DNA from: Balneola vulgaris DSM 17893
Lineage (GTDB): Bacteria > Bacteroidota > Rhodothermia > Balneolales > Balneolaceae
NCBI RefSeq assembly: GCF_000375465.1
Contig: NZ_AQXH01000001.1
Span: 186,130-250,129 of the forward strand
Reading direction: 5' to 3'
DNA: 64,000 nucleotides
Positions 62,925 to 64,000 of this stretch are shown piece by piece. Position 1 is the first letter of the stretch. Each line of letters begins with the position of its first letter. The position numbers were made by a program, and so were the translations under genes. The notes below the pieces were generated by a model, which was given only the letters and a program-made list of their open reading frames with translations, was not told the origin of the DNA and did no database searches.

Positions 62925-64000
62925 AATCAATAATGAAGAAATCAGTATTTATAGTAAGTTTTCTAGTAATCTTAATAGGACAAAGTTTTACTAGTGCTCA
63001 ACTCTTCGCTCAAGACGGTGCACCATTCAGGGAATACGTGAACCCTGATGAAATCGTCATGTTTGATCGAAATACTTCCTTTGTGGAAGCTTTGGAAATT
63101 ATCAACCAATTTATGCAAGAGTACGAGAATAAGTTTCTCGTTGATCAATCTAATTATGAAGGGGAAATTGGTGTTTCATTGCCTGCCATGCATTGGAAAG
63201 ATGCCTTAAAGTATATCTTAAAGGTTAGAAATTTAGAGTTAGTTGAATTCCCTGAATACTATGAAGTAAGAGTTCCTGTTCAAACAAATAACAACAATGT
63301 TGTTGCTCAAGAAGGAACAAATGCGGCACAAAATAACACTCCACTTAATCAGCTAGCTAGTACTAAGACACGTGAAGTTCGAATCAATGCTACTTTTTTC
63401 GAGGGTAATAGACGTGCTTTACAGGAAATTGGAATTGATTGGTCTACATTAACTAGTAATGTTCCAGAGAACATTGATGATTTTGTAGGATCTGATGGGG
63501 GAGAAAGTATTCCTCAGACAACATTTAGTGATCAATTTGTGTCGATTAATTCACAAAATGCGAATCAAGTATCTCAAAACGTATTTAATGCACTAGTAAA
63601 TCTAGGTGAAATTGGTCCTGGAATTAGTGTTCAAGCTTTATTCAGTACATTCGAATCCAATAACATGGGTAGTGTTATTGCTACTCCATCGGTGAAAGTT
63701 GTAGACGGACAAGAAGGTAAAATTCAAGATGGTCAAGATTTCTCTGTTAAACAGCGTGATTTTGCAGGTAATGTAACGGATGCTTTTTTCAGTACAGGTA
63801 CCATCTTAACAGTTACTCCAACGGTTATCGAGTATAATGATAGTACATTCATTCATTTAGATATTCAGGCGGAACGTTCTTCTGCGCAGCCTGATGCCGT
63901 AAGTACCATTATTAACAAGCAGCAGGTTACAACTCAGACTTTAGTTCTTGATGGGGAAGCAACGGCCATTGCTGGTTTATATAGAACTTCAGAAGTCAGA
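62921..64000 (+). CDS. pilQ: Secretin PilQ/GspD, partial (runs off the right edge)
   Basis: Outer-membrane ring through which the filament passes. From the ATG at 62921 the frame stays open for 360 codons to the window end. A signal peptide (KKSVFIVSFLVILIGQSF, ending ...SAQLFAQ near 31) precedes an STN/N0-like domain (about 40-125, RNTSFVEALEIINQFMQEY and DALKYILKVRNLELVE). A short N-rich linker leads to the secretin domain from about 150: REVRINATFFEGNRRALQE, GSVIATPSVKVVDGQEGKIQ, TILTVTPTVIEYND and QQVTTQTLVLDGEATAIAGL, the family signature. It has no AMIN domains, so the periplasmic part is minimal. The missing C-terminus would complete the barrel. Confidence 0.9.
   Translation, partial: MKSIMKKSVFIVSFLVILIGQSFTSAQLFAQDGAPFREYVNPDEIVMFDRNTSFVEALEIINQFMQEYENKFLVDQSNYEGEIGVSLPAMHWKDALKYILKVRNLELVEFPEYYEVRVPVQTNNNNVVAQEGTNAAQNNTPLNQLASTKTREVRINATFFEGNRRALQEIGIDWSTLTSNVPENIDDFVGSDGGESIPQTTFSDQFVSINSQNANQVSQNVFNALVNLGEIGPGISVQALFSTFESNNMGSVIATPSVKVVDGQEGKIQDGQDFSVKQRDFAGNVTDAFFSTGTILTVTPTVIEYNDSTFIHLDIQAERSSAQPDAVSTIINKQQVTTQTLVLDGEATAIAGLYRTSEVR

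Overview
The window is a chromosomal segment from an AT-rich Gram-negative bacterium, most likely a marine member of the Bacteroidota/Rhodothermota-Balneolota group (a Balneola-like organism is my best guess; inferred, not tested). Evidence: many lipoproteins with short lipoboxes, at least seven start-proximal elements of the form TAnnTTTG (the -7 box of Bacteroidota-type promoters), a fused isobutyryl-CoA mutase IcmF, and Bacteroidota-like protein families (DUF4920, Ig-like lipoproteins, HWE/HisKA_2 kinases). Genes are densely packed, with many 4-base start/stop overlaps. I see no prophage, insertion sequence, CRISPR array or rRNA.

Layout. 1-5600: nicotinate phosphoribosyltransferase (cut by the window edge), two envelope lipoproteins (LpoB-like and COG3014-like), an Ig-like lipoprotein and an MscS channel. 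5680-13750: IcmF, an ACR3 arsenite exporter, a sarcosine-oxidase-family flavoenzyme, a GT4 glycosyltransferase and a membrane-anchored protein with 30-residue repeats. 13800-23333 (minus strand): a TPR protein, lolD, a YmdB-type phosphodiesterase, zapA with a coiled-coil partner, then pheT-pheS-rplT-rpmI-infC-thrS; infC very probably starts at an AUC codon. 23480-31660: a multi-PAS histidine kinase, tRNA-Val, nusB, ychF, two paralogous lipoproteins, tRNA-Leu, galE, an HPt protein and a hotdog thioesterase. 31895-41245: a ParA/ribbon-helix-helix pair followed by recC-recB-recD. 41470-54144: lipoproteins, FKBP isomerase, DEAD-box helicase, alkaline phosphatase, a BNR-repeat lipoprotein, DUF4920, a small HExxH metallopeptidase, a minimal SUI1 factor, a MATE exporter, a degenerate AAA+-like protein and an MFS transporter.

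The most distinctive region is 54405-64000, a type IV filament (pilus / type II secretion-like) operon that runs off the right edge. Two co-linear pilin-like proteins lack the usual G-F-T-L-x-E processing signature and share an LGGG-x-x-SF motif. They are followed by an inner-membrane platform protein (PilC/GspF) with a duplicated N-terminal domain, an extension ATPase (PilB/GspE), a free-standing cyclic-nucleotide-binding domain, a PilT-like ATPase with an altered Asp box, a PilM-PilN fusion with an acidic insert, a PilO-PilP fusion and the secretin PilQ. An intrinsic terminator separates the first pilin from the rest, so the subunit is probably made in excess over the machine.

Limits: all family assignments come from reading motifs by eye; no database search or structure prediction was run.
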